Assembly: GCF_003387475.1 (NCBI RefSeq)
Contig: NZ_QUNO01000003.1
Span: forward strand, 682,001-746,000
Source of the DNA: Kutzneria buriramensis
GTDB lineage: Bacteria; Actinomycetota; Actinomycetes; Mycobacteriales; Pseudonocardiaceae
DNA length: 64,000 bases
Reading direction: 5' to 3'
Positions 34,293 through 42,362 of the stretch are shown here, piece by piece. Position 1 is the stretch's first letter, and each line of letters starts with the position of its first letter. The notes beneath the pieces were generated by a model. The model did not search any database. It had not been told where the DNA came from and worked only from the letters and a program-made list of their open reading frames with translations. Position numbers and translations under genes: made by a program.

Positions 34293-35243
34293 GTGCGCGA
34301 GCACGATTTCGATTTCGACCTGCCCGAACGCCGGCGCGGCAAGCGCCGGTTCGACGACGACACACCCCGTCCCACCCGCCGCGGCCGGCTGACCGAGGAG
34401 GCCAGGGGGCTGCTCGCCCAGCAGCGCGCGGACGCGGAGGACGCGATCGGGGATCCGCTGCCCGAAGGGGCCGACCGCTGGTCCACCTGGGGCGACGGCG
34501 ACCTGGGACCGACGCCCCGGCCGGACTGGCTGATCACCGAGGCGGCGGCCGTGGACTACGAGCTGGGGCCGGTGAAGACCGGCAAGGAGGCCGACGTGCA
34601 CCTGGTGCGCCGGTCGCTGCCCGGCTCCGACCGGACCACGCTGCTGGCCGCCAAGCGGTACCGCAGCAACGACCACCGGATGTTCCACCGCGACGCCGGG
34701 TATCTGGAGGGTCGCAGGCTGCGCAAATCCCGTGAGATGCGGGCCATCGCCACCCGCACCACGTTCGGCCGCAACCTGATCGCCGAGCAGTGGGCGGTCG
34801 CGGAGTTCGTGGCGCTGAGTCGGCTGTGGACGGTCGGCGCGCCCGTGCCGTACCCGGTGCAGCGCACCGGCACCGAGCTGCTGCTGGAGTTCCTCGGCGA
34901 CGACGAGGGGGCGGCCGCGCCGCGGCTGGCGCAGCTGCGGCCGGTCGGCCCACAGCTGCGGGACCTCTGGTACCAGCTGGGGGCGGCGCTGCGCGCGCTG
35001 GCGTCGCTGGGCCTGGCCCACGGCGACCTGTCCGCGTACAACCTGCTGGTGCACGAGGACCGGCTGATGCTGATCGACCTGCCGCAGGTGGTCGACGTGG
35101 TGGCCAACCCGCGTGGGCCCGAGTTCCTGGCCCGGGACGTGCGCAACATCACGTCCTGGTTCGCGGGCAGGGGCCTGCCGGTGGAGATGTCCGACGCCGA
35201 CGGGCTGATCGCGGAGCTCCTGGCGGAGGCGGGAATGGGCTGA
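34293..35243 (+). CDS. RIO-type protein kinase
   Basis: 316 residues. The basic N-terminus (LPERRRGKRRFDDD) precedes a RIO fold: GPVKTGKEADVHLVRR (the P-loop equivalent), AAKRYR with the ATP Lys, HGDLSAYNLLV (catalytic H243, D245) and MLIDLPQVVDVV (metal-binding Asp near 264) where typical kinases have DFG. RIO kinases are atypical Ser/Thr kinases known from archaeal and eukaryotic ribosome assembly; bacterial substrates are unknown. The start is GTG 34293 behind GAGGAG. It is followed by a 10-bp hairpin, then the DEAD-box helicase gene. Confidence 0.9.
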   Translation: MREHDFDFDLPERRRGKRRFDDDTPRPTRRGRLTEEARGLLAQQRADAEDAIGDPLPEGADRWSTWGDGDLGPTPRPDWLITEAAAVDYELGPVKTGKEADVHLVRRSLPGSDRTTLLAAKRYRSNDHRMFHRDAGYLEGRRLRKSREMRAIATRTTFGRNLIAEQWAVAEFVALSRLWTVGAPVPYPVQRTGTELLLEFLGDDEGAAAPRLAQLRPVGPQLRDLWYQLGAALRALASLGLAHGDLSAYNLLVHEDRLMLIDLPQVVDVVANPRGPEFLARDVRNITSWFAGRGLPVEMSDADGLIAELLAEAGMG

Positions 35244-35251
35244 GCGGATCG

Positions 35252-35281
35252 GGTGTTGTGGTCCTGCGGGGCCACAACACC
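35252..35281. terminator. Hairpin after the RIO kinase gene
   Basis: GGTGTTGTGG (35252-35261) pairs perfectly with CCACAACACC (35272-35281) across a 10-base loop, 9 bases past the stop. Confidence 0.7.
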
Positions 35282-35331
35282 TGGTTAGCGAGCTCACTGG
35301 CCTGCTGGTCGGGACCGCCCCGTTGATCAGA

Positions 35332-35499
35332 TATAGTTATGACGCACCGCTGTGGCGAACCCGCCACCGACTCCACACAGGTTCGCGGTGCGACCCACCC
35401 ACCATCGGCGCGGACAAGCGCGCCGGGCCCGTCCTTGTGAATCTCCGCGACCTTCCGCGGCGCCTTCCCCGAGACGTGCCACGTTCCGGAAGGTTATTT
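35332..35499 (+). promoter_or_regulatory. Promoter and structured leader of the DEAD-box helicase gene
   Basis: A -10 TATAGT (35332-35337) gives a start near 35344 and a 5' leader of about 155 bases. Right at the 5' end, GCACC (35344-35348) pairs with GGTGC (35387-35391) and GCGAACC (35355-35361) with GGTTCGC (35380-35386), a bulged hairpin; TGTGG/CCACA offers an alternative pairing. A long structured leader is typical of cold-inducible helicase genes. Confidence 0.5.
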
Positions 35500-37101
35500 G
35501 TGCCCGCACCATCGTCCGACCGCCGTTACGGCAACTCTTCCTCTTCCCGCGGCGGCAACGGCGGCTACCGCCGTCGGCCGAACCGTCGCAGCAACAAGCC
35601 CGTCGAGGCGTACCAGCCGATCATCGCCGAGGACATCCCGTCCACGCTGCCCGAGGGCCCGCTGCCGACGTTCGAGGAGCTGGGGCTGGCCAAGCCCCTG
35701 CTGGACGCGCTGACCGCCAACGGCATCACCGAGCCGTTCCCGATCCAGGCCGCCACCCTGCCCGACACCATGGCCGGCCGCGACGTGCTCGGCCGCGGCC
35801 AGACCGGCTCCGGCAAGACGCTGGCCTTCGGCCTGGCGCTGCTGAGCCGGCTCAACGGCGGCCACGCCAAGCCGCTGCACCCGCGCGCCATCGTGCTCGT
35901 CCCCACCCGTGAGCTGGCCATGCAGGTCAGCGACGCCCTCACCCCGTACGCGCGGGCGCTGGGCCTGTGGTGCCGCACCGTCGTCGGCGGCACCTCGTTC
36001 ACCCGCCAGGCCGACCAGCTGCGCCGCGGCGTCGACCTGCTGATCGCCACCCCGGGCCGGCTGTCCGACCACGTCCGGCAGGGCACCTGCGTGCTGTCCG
36101 ACGTGGAGTTCACCGCCCTGGACGAGGCCGACCAGATGGCCGACATGGGCTTCATGCCGCAGGTCCGGGCGATCCTGGACCTGGTGGCGCCCGGCGGCCA
36201 GAAGCTGCTGTTCTCGGCCACGCTGGACCGGGACGTGGACAAGCTGGTCCGCGAGTACCTGAACAACCCGGTCGTGCACTCGGTGTCGCCGCCCACCGGC
36301 AGCGTCACCACCATGGAGCACCACCTGCTGATGGTCTCCAACGACGACAAGCCGGACGTGATCAACGAGGTCGCCGCCCGCGAGGGCCGCACGATCATGT
36401 TCGTGCGCACCAAGCACCACGTGGACCGGCTCACCAAGAAGCTGCGCTCCATCGGCGTGCACGCCGGCGCGCTGCACGGCGGCAAGGCACAGAACGCCCG
36501 CACCCGGGTGCTCAACGAGTTCCGGGACGGCACCACCCCGGTGCTGGTCGCCACCGACGTCGCCGCCCGCGGCATCCACGTCGACGACGTCAGCCTGGTC
36601 GTGCACGTCGACCCGCCGGCCGACCCCAAGGACTACCTGCACCGCGCCGGCCGCACCGCCCGCGCCGGGCAGTCCGGCACCGTCGTCACCCTGGTCACCC
36701 ACGACCAGCGGCGCGCGGTGCACGGCCTGACCTCGCGGGCCGGCGTCAAGCCGACCAGCACCAACGTCCGCCCCGGCGACGAGGACCTGGTGCGCATCAC
36801 CGGCGCCCGCGTGCCGAGCGGCGAGCCGGTGCCGGAGTTCGTGCCGAAGAAGCGCACCCCGCGCCCGGGCGGCACGGGCGGCGGCGGCCAGCGTCGCGGC
36901 TGGGGCGACCGCGGCGAGCGGTCCTCCGCCGAGCGCGGCGGCCGCAGCTGGGGCGAGCGCAGCTACGGCGGCGACCGCAGCGAGCGTGGCAGCCGCGGCG
37001 GCCACGGTCACGGCGGCCCGCGCGGCGAGCACGGCCACGGCGGTCCCCGTGGCGAGGGTCGCAGCTACGGCGGCGACCGCCGCCGCAGCTACAACCACTG
37101 A
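35500..37101 (+). CDS. DEAD-box ATP-dependent RNA helicase
   Basis: 533 residues. Motifs in order: Q motif (PFPIQAATLP), I GRGQTGSGKT, Ia PTRELAMQ, II LDEADQMADMGF, III FSATL, IV IMFVRTKHH, V ATDVAARGIHVDD and VI HRAGRTARAG. The C-terminal ~110 residues are an Arg/Gly/His-rich disordered tail (RGERSS ... GGHGHGGPRGEHGHGGPRG), which probably binds RNA and may drive condensation. It unwinds RNA duplexes in ribosome assembly or decay. GTG 35500 is chosen because GGAAGG lies seven bases upstream; the open frame extending to 35323 is leader RNA. Confidence 0.95.
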   Translation: MPAPSSDRRYGNSSSSRGGNGGYRRRPNRRSNKPVEAYQPIIAEDIPSTLPEGPLPTFEELGLAKPLLDALTANGITEPFPIQAATLPDTMAGRDVLGRGQTGSGKTLAFGLALLSRLNGGHAKPLHPRAIVLVPTRELAMQVSDALTPYARALGLWCRTVVGGTSFTRQADQLRRGVDLLIATPGRLSDHVRQGTCVLSDVEFTALDEADQMADMGFMPQVRAILDLVAPGGQKLLFSATLDRDVDKLVREYLNNPVVHSVSPPTGSVTTMEHHLLMVSNDDKPDVINEVAAREGRTIMFVRTKHHVDRLTKKLRSIGVHAGALHGGKAQNARTRVLNEFRDGTTPVLVATDVAARGIHVDDVSLVVHVDPPADPKDYLHRAGRTARAGQSGTVVTLVTHDQRRAVHGLTSRAGVKPTSTNVRPGDEDLVRITGARVPSGEPVPEFVPKKRTPRPGGTGGGGQRRGWGDRGERSSAERGGRSWGERSYGGDRSERGSRGGHGHGGPRGEHGHGGPRGEGRSYGGDRRRSYNH

Positions 37102-37120
37102 CCCCAACCGCTGACGAACA

Positions 37121-37216
37121 CCCCCGCGAGTCGCGCTCTCAGACACACCGAATGTAGGTCTCAGGCATAGGCCCGAAACCCACATTCGGTAGTTCCCAGA
37201 GCGCGACTCGCGGGGG
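37121..37216. repeat. Nested hairpin element between convergent genes
   Basis: The outer 19-bp perfect stem is 37121-37139 (CCCCCGCGAGTCGCGCTCT) with 37198-37216. The inner 12-bp stem ACCGAATGTAGG (37147-37158) pairs with 37179-37190, one mismatch. TTTT follows on the plus strand. It is placed between the helicase (+) and cobA (-) stops and probably terminates both. Confidence 0.88.
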
Positions 37217-37219
37217 TTT

Positions 37220-38434
37220 TCAGTGGAGGTGGTCGCCCAGGGCGGCTACGGGGCCGATGACGACGATGGCCGGGGGGCGGATTTCTTCGGCGAGCACGCG
37301 GTCCGCGACCTCGGAGAGAGTCGTGCGCAGAATGCGCTCGGAGCGGGTGGTGCCTTCCTGGATCACCGCTACGGGGGTGTCGGCGGGGCGGCCACTCAGC
37401 AGGGCGTCGGCGAAGGCACGGATGCGTTCGACGGCCATCAGCAGCACCAGGGTGCCCTTGAGCCGGGCCAGCGCGGGCCAGTCCACCAGCGAGCGGGGGT
37501 CGTCGGGGGCAACGTGCCCGGACACCACGACCACCTCGTGCGCGACGCCCCGGTGGGTGACGGGCACGCCGGCCACCGCCGGCACGCCGAAGGCGCTGGT
37601 CACGCCGGGCACGATGGTCACCGGCACGCCGGCGTCGGCGCAGGCCAGCAGCTCCTCGAAGCCCCGCCCGAACAGGTACGGGTCGCCGCCCTTGAGCCGG
37701 ACCACGAACCTGCCGGCCTTGGCCTCCTCGATCAGCGTCGAGTTGATCACGTCCTGGCTGGCCGACCGGCCGTAGGGGATCTTGGCCGCGTCCACCACGC
37801 GCACGTGCGGCGGCAGCTCGTCCAGCAGCTGCATGGGCCCGAGCCGGTCCACGACCACGACGTCGGCCAGCGACAGCAGCCGCCGACCGCGCACGGTGAT
37901 CAGCTCCGGGTCGCCGGGACCTCCGCCGACCAGCGCGACACCGCCCTCGCGGGGCTTCTCCGGACGGTCGACGACCGCGCCCGTACGCAGGGCGGTGAGC
38001 ACGCCGTCCCGCACCGCGGCGGAGCGCCGGGGCTGGCCGCCGGACAGCACACCGACCAGCAGCCCGTCGTGCTCGCCGACGGCCGGTGTGACGGCGCTGC
38101 CCTGGGTGCCGGCATCGGAGCGCACGCAGAAGATCCGGCGGCGCTCGGCCTCGGCGGCGACGGCCTCGTTGACCTCGGTCACCTGCGTGCAGGTGACGAC
38201 GTACCAGGCGCCGTCCAGGTCGCCGTCGGCGTACGGCCGCGGGTGCCAGGTCAGCTCGCCGGCGTCGGCCAAGCCCTGTACCGCCGGCGTGACATGCGGC
38301 GCGATCACCTCGACGGCGGCGCCGGACGCGACCAGGCGCGGCAGCCGGCGCTGAGCGACGGTGCCGCCGCCGACGACCACCACGCGCCGGCCGGCCAGGT
38401 CGAGTCCGACCAGGTAGTGCTGCTCAACGGACAT
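37220..38434 (-). CDS. cobA: Uroporphyrinogen-III C-methyltransferase fused to siroheme-synthase domain
   Basis: 404 residues. N-terminal precorrin-2 dehydrogenase-like part (residues 1-150, GRRVVVVGGGTVAQRRL, an NAD-binding loop) and C-terminal SUMT domain (about 165-404: LVGGGPGDPELITVRG, VVRLKGGDPYLFGRGFEE, VVPGVTSAFGVPA). It makes precorrin-2, the branch compound for cobalamin and siroheme, and may also oxidise it toward siroheme, as CysG does. Last gene of the cobalamin operon; it overlaps cobH by 11 bases and is followed by the nested hairpin element. Could equally be named cysG. Confidence 0.92.
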   Translation of the reverse strand: MSVEQHYLVGLDLAGRRVVVVGGGTVAQRRLPRLVASGAAVEVIAPHVTPAVQGLADAGELTWHPRPYADGDLDGAWYVVTCTQVTEVNEAVAAEAERRRIFCVRSDAGTQGSAVTPAVGEHDGLLVGVLSGGQPRRSAAVRDGVLTALRTGAVVDRPEKPREGGVALVGGGPGDPELITVRGRRLLSLADVVVVDRLGPMQLLDELPPHVRVVDAAKIPYGRSASQDVINSTLIEEAKAGRFVVRLKGGDPYLFGRGFEELLACADAGVPVTIVPGVTSAFGVPAVAGVPVTHRGVAHEVVVVSGHVAPDDPRSLVDWPALARLKGTLVLLMAVERIRAFADALLSGRPADTPVAVIQEGTTRSERILRTTLSEVADRVLAEEIRPPAIVVIGPVAALGDHLH

Positions 38435-39017
38435 GGGCGTCAGCCTGCCATGCGTCGACCAGCGCGTTGACCACGGAACCGGCGATCGCCGCGCCCCCGC
38501 GCTCGGTGGCGGAGCTGGCCGCCGGCAGCCCGGAGCGCCGCAGCGCGGCCTTGGCGTCGACGGACCCGACGAAGCCGACCGGAATGCCGATCACCAGCGC
38601 CGGCCGCAGCGATCCGGCGGCCGCCAGCCGCAGGATCTCCTGCAACGCCGTCGGCGCGTTGCCCACAGCCCACACCGCGCCGTCGGGAAAAGCCCTGGCA
38701 GCCAACCGAATCCCGGCCGCGGACCGGGTTGTCCCCTCGGCCTTGGCCAGCTCGGCGACACCCGGCATGTCCAGCCCGATGACGGCGTCACGCGGCGCGA
38801 CGGCCGCCGCCAACATCCGGACGTCCACGACCAGCGGTCCGCCCGCGCCCAACGCGTCCCGGCCGGCGGCCAGCGCCTGCTCGTCCAGCACGAGGTCGCC
38901 GAGCCAGGTCGGGTCGGCCGTGGTGAGGATCACGCGTTCCACGACGGCCCGGGTCAACGGCGGCAGGTGCGCGGTGTCCACCCGGGACCGCAGGACGGCA
39001 AGCTGCTGGTCGGTCAC
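38424..39017 (-). CDS. cobH: Precorrin-8X methylmutase
   Basis: 197 residues. It moves the C11 methyl to C12, giving hydrogenobyrinate. Seen: RAVVERVILTTADPTW, LVVDVRMLAAAV and AVGNAPTALQEIL, then PALVIGIPVGFVGSVDAK, all typical. The start is GTG 39017. It lies directly after (5 bases) the small secreted-protein gene of the inserted BON cassette and overlaps cobA. Confidence 0.94.
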   Translation of the reverse strand: MTDQQLAVLRSRVDTAHLPPLTRAVVERVILTTADPTWLGDLVLDEQALAAGRDALGAGGPLVVDVRMLAAAVAPRDAVIGLDMPGVAELAKAEGTTRSAAGIRLAARAFPDGAVWAVGNAPTALQEILRLAAAGSLRPALVIGIPVGFVGSVDAKAALRRSGLPAASSATERGGAAIAGSVVNALVDAWQADAHVR

Positions 39018-39022
39018 ACGGG

Positions 39023-39289
39023 TCAGGATTTCACGACGATCCGCGCGTCCCGGGGTCGGTCGAAGCAGGAAGCGCTGACCAGGCCGTAGCCGTCCTCGAT
39101 GTACACCGTGCCGCTCCGCTCGACGTGCCCGTCGACGCAGGTCACGTCCATGGCGAACGCCCCGGTGCCGTGGCACCAGCCCGTCGCGGAGCGGTCGCCG
39201 AGCCGGGCGCCGCAGTCGTGCAGGCCGGTGTCGGCGGCGGCCACGCCGGCCGACAGCAGCATCAGCGCCGCGACCAGCAGCGCCCTCAC
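39023..39289 (-). CDS. Small secreted four-Cys protein of the BON cassette
   Basis: 88 residues. A signal peptide (RALLVAALMLLSAGVAAA, about 1-21) is followed by a compact domain with four Cys (HDCGARLG, GWCHGTG, VTCVDGH and SASCFDR), which probably forms two disulfides. No family is recognised. The start is GTG 39289 behind GGGGGA; its GTGA overlaps the stop of the 55-residue membrane protein. It is third in a coupled three-gene set placed inside the cob operon. Confidence 0.75.
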   Translation of the reverse strand: MRALLVAALMLLSAGVAAADTGLHDCGARLGDRSATGWCHGTGAFAMDVTCVDGHVERSGTVYIEDGYGLVSASCFDRPRDARIVVKS

Positions 39290-39453
39290 TCCCCCGGCTC
39301 CATCTCGACGATCTTCCGCTCGCCGGTGGGCTCCTCGGCCGGCTCCGGCGCCGCGAACCGGCGCCGCGCCAGGAACCCGGCGGCGGTGACGGCCGAGCCG
39401 GCCACGAAGGACACCAGGCACAGCACAAAAACCTGGCCGAACAACCACGTCAT
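39286..39453 (-). CDS. 55-residue single-pass membrane protein, ArfB-like
   Basis: MTWLFGQVFVLCLVSFVAGS is the beginning of one membrane segment (about 5-28), followed by a basic RRR stop-transfer and an acidic, Pro/Glu-rich tail. Its size, topology and position after a BON protein recall M. tuberculosis ArfB, which follows arfA (ompATb); the FxxGSAV core also looks alike. This is a resemblance, not a proven homology. ATG 39453 overlaps the preceding stop by one base (TGATG). Confidence 0.7.
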   Translation of the reverse strand: MTWLFGQVFVLCLVSFVAGSAVTAAGFLARRRFAAPEPAEEPTGERKIVEMEPGE

Positions 39454-40076
39454 CAGGCACTCCTGGTCTTGTCCACAACGACACCGCTGCCGTACAGCCG
39501 CCCGAGCAGCTTGGCGGTGCTGGCCTTGCGCGCGGCGTCCGGCTGCACCCCGTCCAGCACCACCCGACCGTCCACGACGGACACCTTCACGTCCGTGCCC
39601 GGCGCCTGCGTCAGCACCGACACCAGGGCGGCGACCGCGGTCGTGGTCATCGCGAAGTCGGTGTCGGGGCTGGTCGTGGTGTGGTCGACGAGCGTGCGGC
39701 CGTGCGTGTACTCCCCGATCACCTGGAGATACTGCTTGCGCCACGCGTCCCGCTGGGTGGTGCCGGTGACCACGACCTGGCTGTCGTCGACGGCGATCGT
39801 CAACGGCGCCAACGCCGGCTCGCGCGCGCTCACCGTCCGCACGCCGGGCAGCGCCTGCACGACTTCCTTGGCCGCCGGGATCCGCTCGAACGGCACGCCG
39901 ACCAGCGTCACGTCCCGGCCGCTGACCACCACGTCGCCCACGCCGTTCAACGCCTTCGACGATTCGGCGCTGATCTGGCGTTCGATGTCGCCGCCCTGCA
40001 CGGCGATGCCGACCAGCGCCAGCGCTGCGGGGACGGCGACGGCGGACGTCAGCCAGTATCGGGTCCAGGGGCGCAC
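39453..40076 (-). CDS. Membrane-anchored BON-domain protein, ArfA/OmpATb-like without OmpA domain
   Basis: 207 residues. One N-terminal membrane segment (WLTSAVAVPAALALVGIAVQG, about 8-28), then two BON-like modules: VGDVVVSGRDVTLVGVPFERI ... LPGVRTVSA (about 46-85) and VKVSVVDGRVVLDGVQPDAARKA near the C-terminus. ArfA of mycobacteria has the same anchor-BON arrangement but ends in a peptidoglycan-binding OmpA domain that is absent here. It may bind lipid or envelope. The start is GTG 40076. First of the three coupled genes between cbiG and cobH. Confidence 0.75.
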   Translation of the reverse strand: MRPWTRYWLTSAVAVPAALALVGIAVQGGDIERQISAESSKALNGVGDVVVSGRDVTLVGVPFERIPAAKEVVQALPGVRTVSAREPALAPLTIAVDDSQVVVTGTTQRDAWRKQYLQVIGEYTHGRTLVDHTTTSPDTDFAMTTTAVAALVSVLTQAPGTDVKVSVVDGRVVLDGVQPDAARKASTAKLLGRLYGSGVVVDKTRSA

Positions 40077-40148
40077 GGTCCGTGTCTACCGGTCGTGCGC
40101 CGGCATCGGACACAGGCTGGCCGACGGTTCACCCGGCCGTGCGACGCC

Positions 40149-41165
40149 CTATGGCCTGATGCGGGCCGCGGCGACGGTGACGTTCACGCCTTTCGCCTTC
40201 GGCACCACCAGTTCCACGGCCCGCCCCTCGGCCATCTCCGCAGCCGCGTAGAGCGCGGCGGCCTCGGCGACGCTGGGCGTGCCGGTCTCCCGCTGCACCA
40301 CCGGACTCGGGTTGGGAACGTCCACAGTGGACAGCGTGTCGGCCGGGTAGGTGAGCAGCTTCGGCGGGGCCTCGCCGATGCTGCCCTGGCCGTGCCAGAA
40401 GTTCCAGTCCTCCAACGCCTGGAGCACGCCCTCCTCGCGGGCCTTGAGGTCGATGCTCGCGAACGCCCGCACCGCGCGCAGGTCCAGCCCGAAGTCCCAC
40501 TCCAGCATGGACAGCACGGAGGTGACCTCGTCGCCGGACACGCCCGTGGACGCGCCGAGCCCGACCACCAGCGTGCGCGGCACGATGCGCAGCAGCTCGC
40601 CGTCGGCCGCCGGCTCGGCCAACCGGTCGTCGATCAGAATCGTCCAGCGTGCGGCGTGTGTCTGGCCGACGTTGTCGGGCATCGGCGGCAGCTCGTAGCC
40701 CATCGGGTTGAGCAGCCGGATCGGCTCGCCGTCGAGCATCGCCGCCGCGCACTCGGCGATGTCGCCGTCCACGGTGGCGTCGAGCTGCTCGACCAGCTGC
40801 TCCAGCACGGTGTCGCCGGTGTTGTCGCTGCCGCTGGACTGCACCATCGTCAGGTCGAGCACCTCGGCGATGCGGTCGGCGAGCGCGTTGGCCCCGCCGG
40901 AGCTGCCGCCGGCCAGCACCACGACGAAGCCCTCGGTGACACACACGACCGCCGGCGAGGACTCGTCCTGCACCAGCATCGGCGCGATGCTGCGGACGGC
41001 CGCGCCGGTCGGCATCAGCAGCACCGCCGAGCCCAGCTTGCCCCACATCCGGTGCACGGCCTGGTGCACGGGGCCGTCCGCGACCACGGTGTCCCGGCCC
41101 AGTTTCGTCGACAGCTCGACGGCGAGCTTGCGCTGCTCCGCGTCGATGGCGAACAACCCGATCAT
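40149..41165 (-). CDS. cbiG: Cobalamin biosynthesis protein CbiG
   Basis: 338 residues. The CbiG N-terminal domain shows RMWGKLGSAVLLMPTGAAVRSIAPML (about 41-66), the central part SSGGANALADRIAEVL, and the C-terminal domain PRTLVVGLGASTGVSGDE. CbiG is cobalt-precorrin-5A hydrolase of the early-cobalt pathway, removing the C20-derived two-carbon fragment; actinomycetes with CobN often keep it. It is coupled to cobL (ATGA). There is no fused CobJ domain. Confidence 0.92.
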   Translation of the reverse strand: MIGLFAIDAEQRKLAVELSTKLGRDTVVADGPVHQAVHRMWGKLGSAVLLMPTGAAVRSIAPMLVQDESSPAVVCVTEGFVVVLAGGSSGGANALADRIAEVLDLTMVQSSGSDNTGDTVLEQLVEQLDATVDGDIAECAAAMLDGEPIRLLNPMGYELPPMPDNVGQTHAARWTILIDDRLAEPAADGELLRIVPRTLVVGLGASTGVSGDEVTSVLSMLEWDFGLDLRAVRAFASIDLKAREEGVLQALEDWNFWHGQGSIGEAPPKLLTYPADTLSTVDVPNPSPVVQRETGTPSVAEAAALYAAAEMAEGRAVELVVPKAKGVNVTVAAARIRP

Positions 41166-42358
41166 GACCGCACTCCCCACAACACCGTCACCGGGTTGAC
41201 CGCCGACAGCCGGCTCGACCCGTCGGGCAGGTCGGCCAGCCGGGACGCCGACAGCTGCACGCCCTCGACCCGGTAACCGCTCTCCCGCAACGCATCCCGC
41301 GCCGGCGCGACCCGGTCCACCGCCGCCAGCGACACCACCATCCGCGGTGCGCCGACGCTGGCCGCCGCCCGCACCACCTTCGTCCCGCCGCCGCCGACGA
41401 AGATCGCGTCCGGCTCGGGCATTCCGTGCACGGCGGCCAGGAACTCCGCCTCCACCACCCGCACGTCCACGCCGTGCGTGGTGACGTTGGCGATGATCCG
41501 CACGCACTGCACGGGATCCCGCTCCACGGCGACGACCGCCGCGCCGAACCGCGCGCATTCCACCGCGACGGAGCCTGATCCCGCGCCCACGTCCCAGATC
41601 AGCGTGCCCGGCGCGGGCGCGAGCTTGGCCAGCGCCAGCGCCCGGACCTCGGCCTTGGTCACCATGCCGTCGCGGTGCGCGAAGTCGTCCTCCGGCAGCG
41701 CCCACCCGCTCGTGCCGGGCAGCGGCTCGCCGCCGGCCAGCCAGCCGCGCGGCGCGACCGCGTCCGGATCGGCAAGGCACAGCACGACATTCGGCTCCCG
41801 CCACGTCCGACGGGCGGCATCGGCGGCGTCCACAGTGGACAGAATTTCGTCGCCGCCGATGTCCTCGGCCACCACGAAGGTCCGCCGCCAGCCGGTCAGC
41901 CCGGCCGCCAGCTCCGCCGGGCCCGCGCCGGGCGCGGTCAGCACCGCGACCGCGGGCCGCGCGCGGCAGACGTTCAGCGCCTGGCGCAGCCCGCGGCCGT
42001 GCGCGCTGACCACCGTGACGTCGTCCCACGGCCGGCCGACGAGCGCGGCCAGCCGCTGCACGCTGGACGGGGCCGGCACCACCTGCGGCCGGATTCCCTT
42101 GTCCCGCAACGCCCTCAGCACGCCGAAGTAGCCCGGGTCGCCGGAGGCGAGCACCACCGCCGGCCCATGCTCGGCGGTGTGCGCGGCCAGCGCCTCCAGC
42201 GCCTTGTCCAGCGCCCCCAGCTCGATGGTGGTGGCGCCGTTGCGGACGTGCAGCTCCAGGTGCCGACGACCGCCGACGACCAGGGTCGCCTTGTCCAGCA
42301 GCGCCTCGCCGCCGGGCGGCAGCGCGGCCCCGTCCACCCCGATCACGGTGATCGTCAT
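41162..42358 (-). CDS. cobL: Precorrin-6Y C5,15-methyltransferase (decarboxylating)
   Basis: 398 residues, the fused CbiE-CbiT form. The N-terminal tetrapyrrole methylase (ITVIGVDG, VVLASGDPGYFGV, PAPSSVQRLAALVG) adds a methyl at C5; the C-terminal CbiT-like Rossmann domain (LIWDVGAGSGSVAVECAR, IFVGGGGTK) methylates C15 and decarboxylates. ATG 42358 lies 4 bases after the cobM stop. Product is precorrin-8X, the CobH substrate. Confidence 0.94.
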   Translation of the reverse strand: MTITVIGVDGAALPPGGEALLDKATLVVGGRRHLELHVRNGATTIELGALDKALEALAAHTAEHGPAVVLASGDPGYFGVLRALRDKGIRPQVVPAPSSVQRLAALVGRPWDDVTVVSAHGRGLRQALNVCRARPAVAVLTAPGAGPAELAAGLTGWRRTFVVAEDIGGDEILSTVDAADAARRTWREPNVVLCLADPDAVAPRGWLAGGEPLPGTSGWALPEDDFAHRDGMVTKAEVRALALAKLAPAPGTLIWDVGAGSGSVAVECARFGAAVVAVERDPVQCVRIIANVTTHGVDVRVVEAEFLAAVHGMPEPDAIFVGGGGTKVVRAAASVGAPRMVVSLAAVDRVAPARDALRESGYRVEGVQLSASRLADLPDGSSRLSAVNPVTVLWGVRS

Positions 42359-42362
42359 CAGC

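Noticed and set aside
35339-35440. 33-codon ATG frame in the helicase leader
   Set aside because: The best -10 (35332-35337) would start transcription downstream of this ATG, and no ribosome binding site precedes it.
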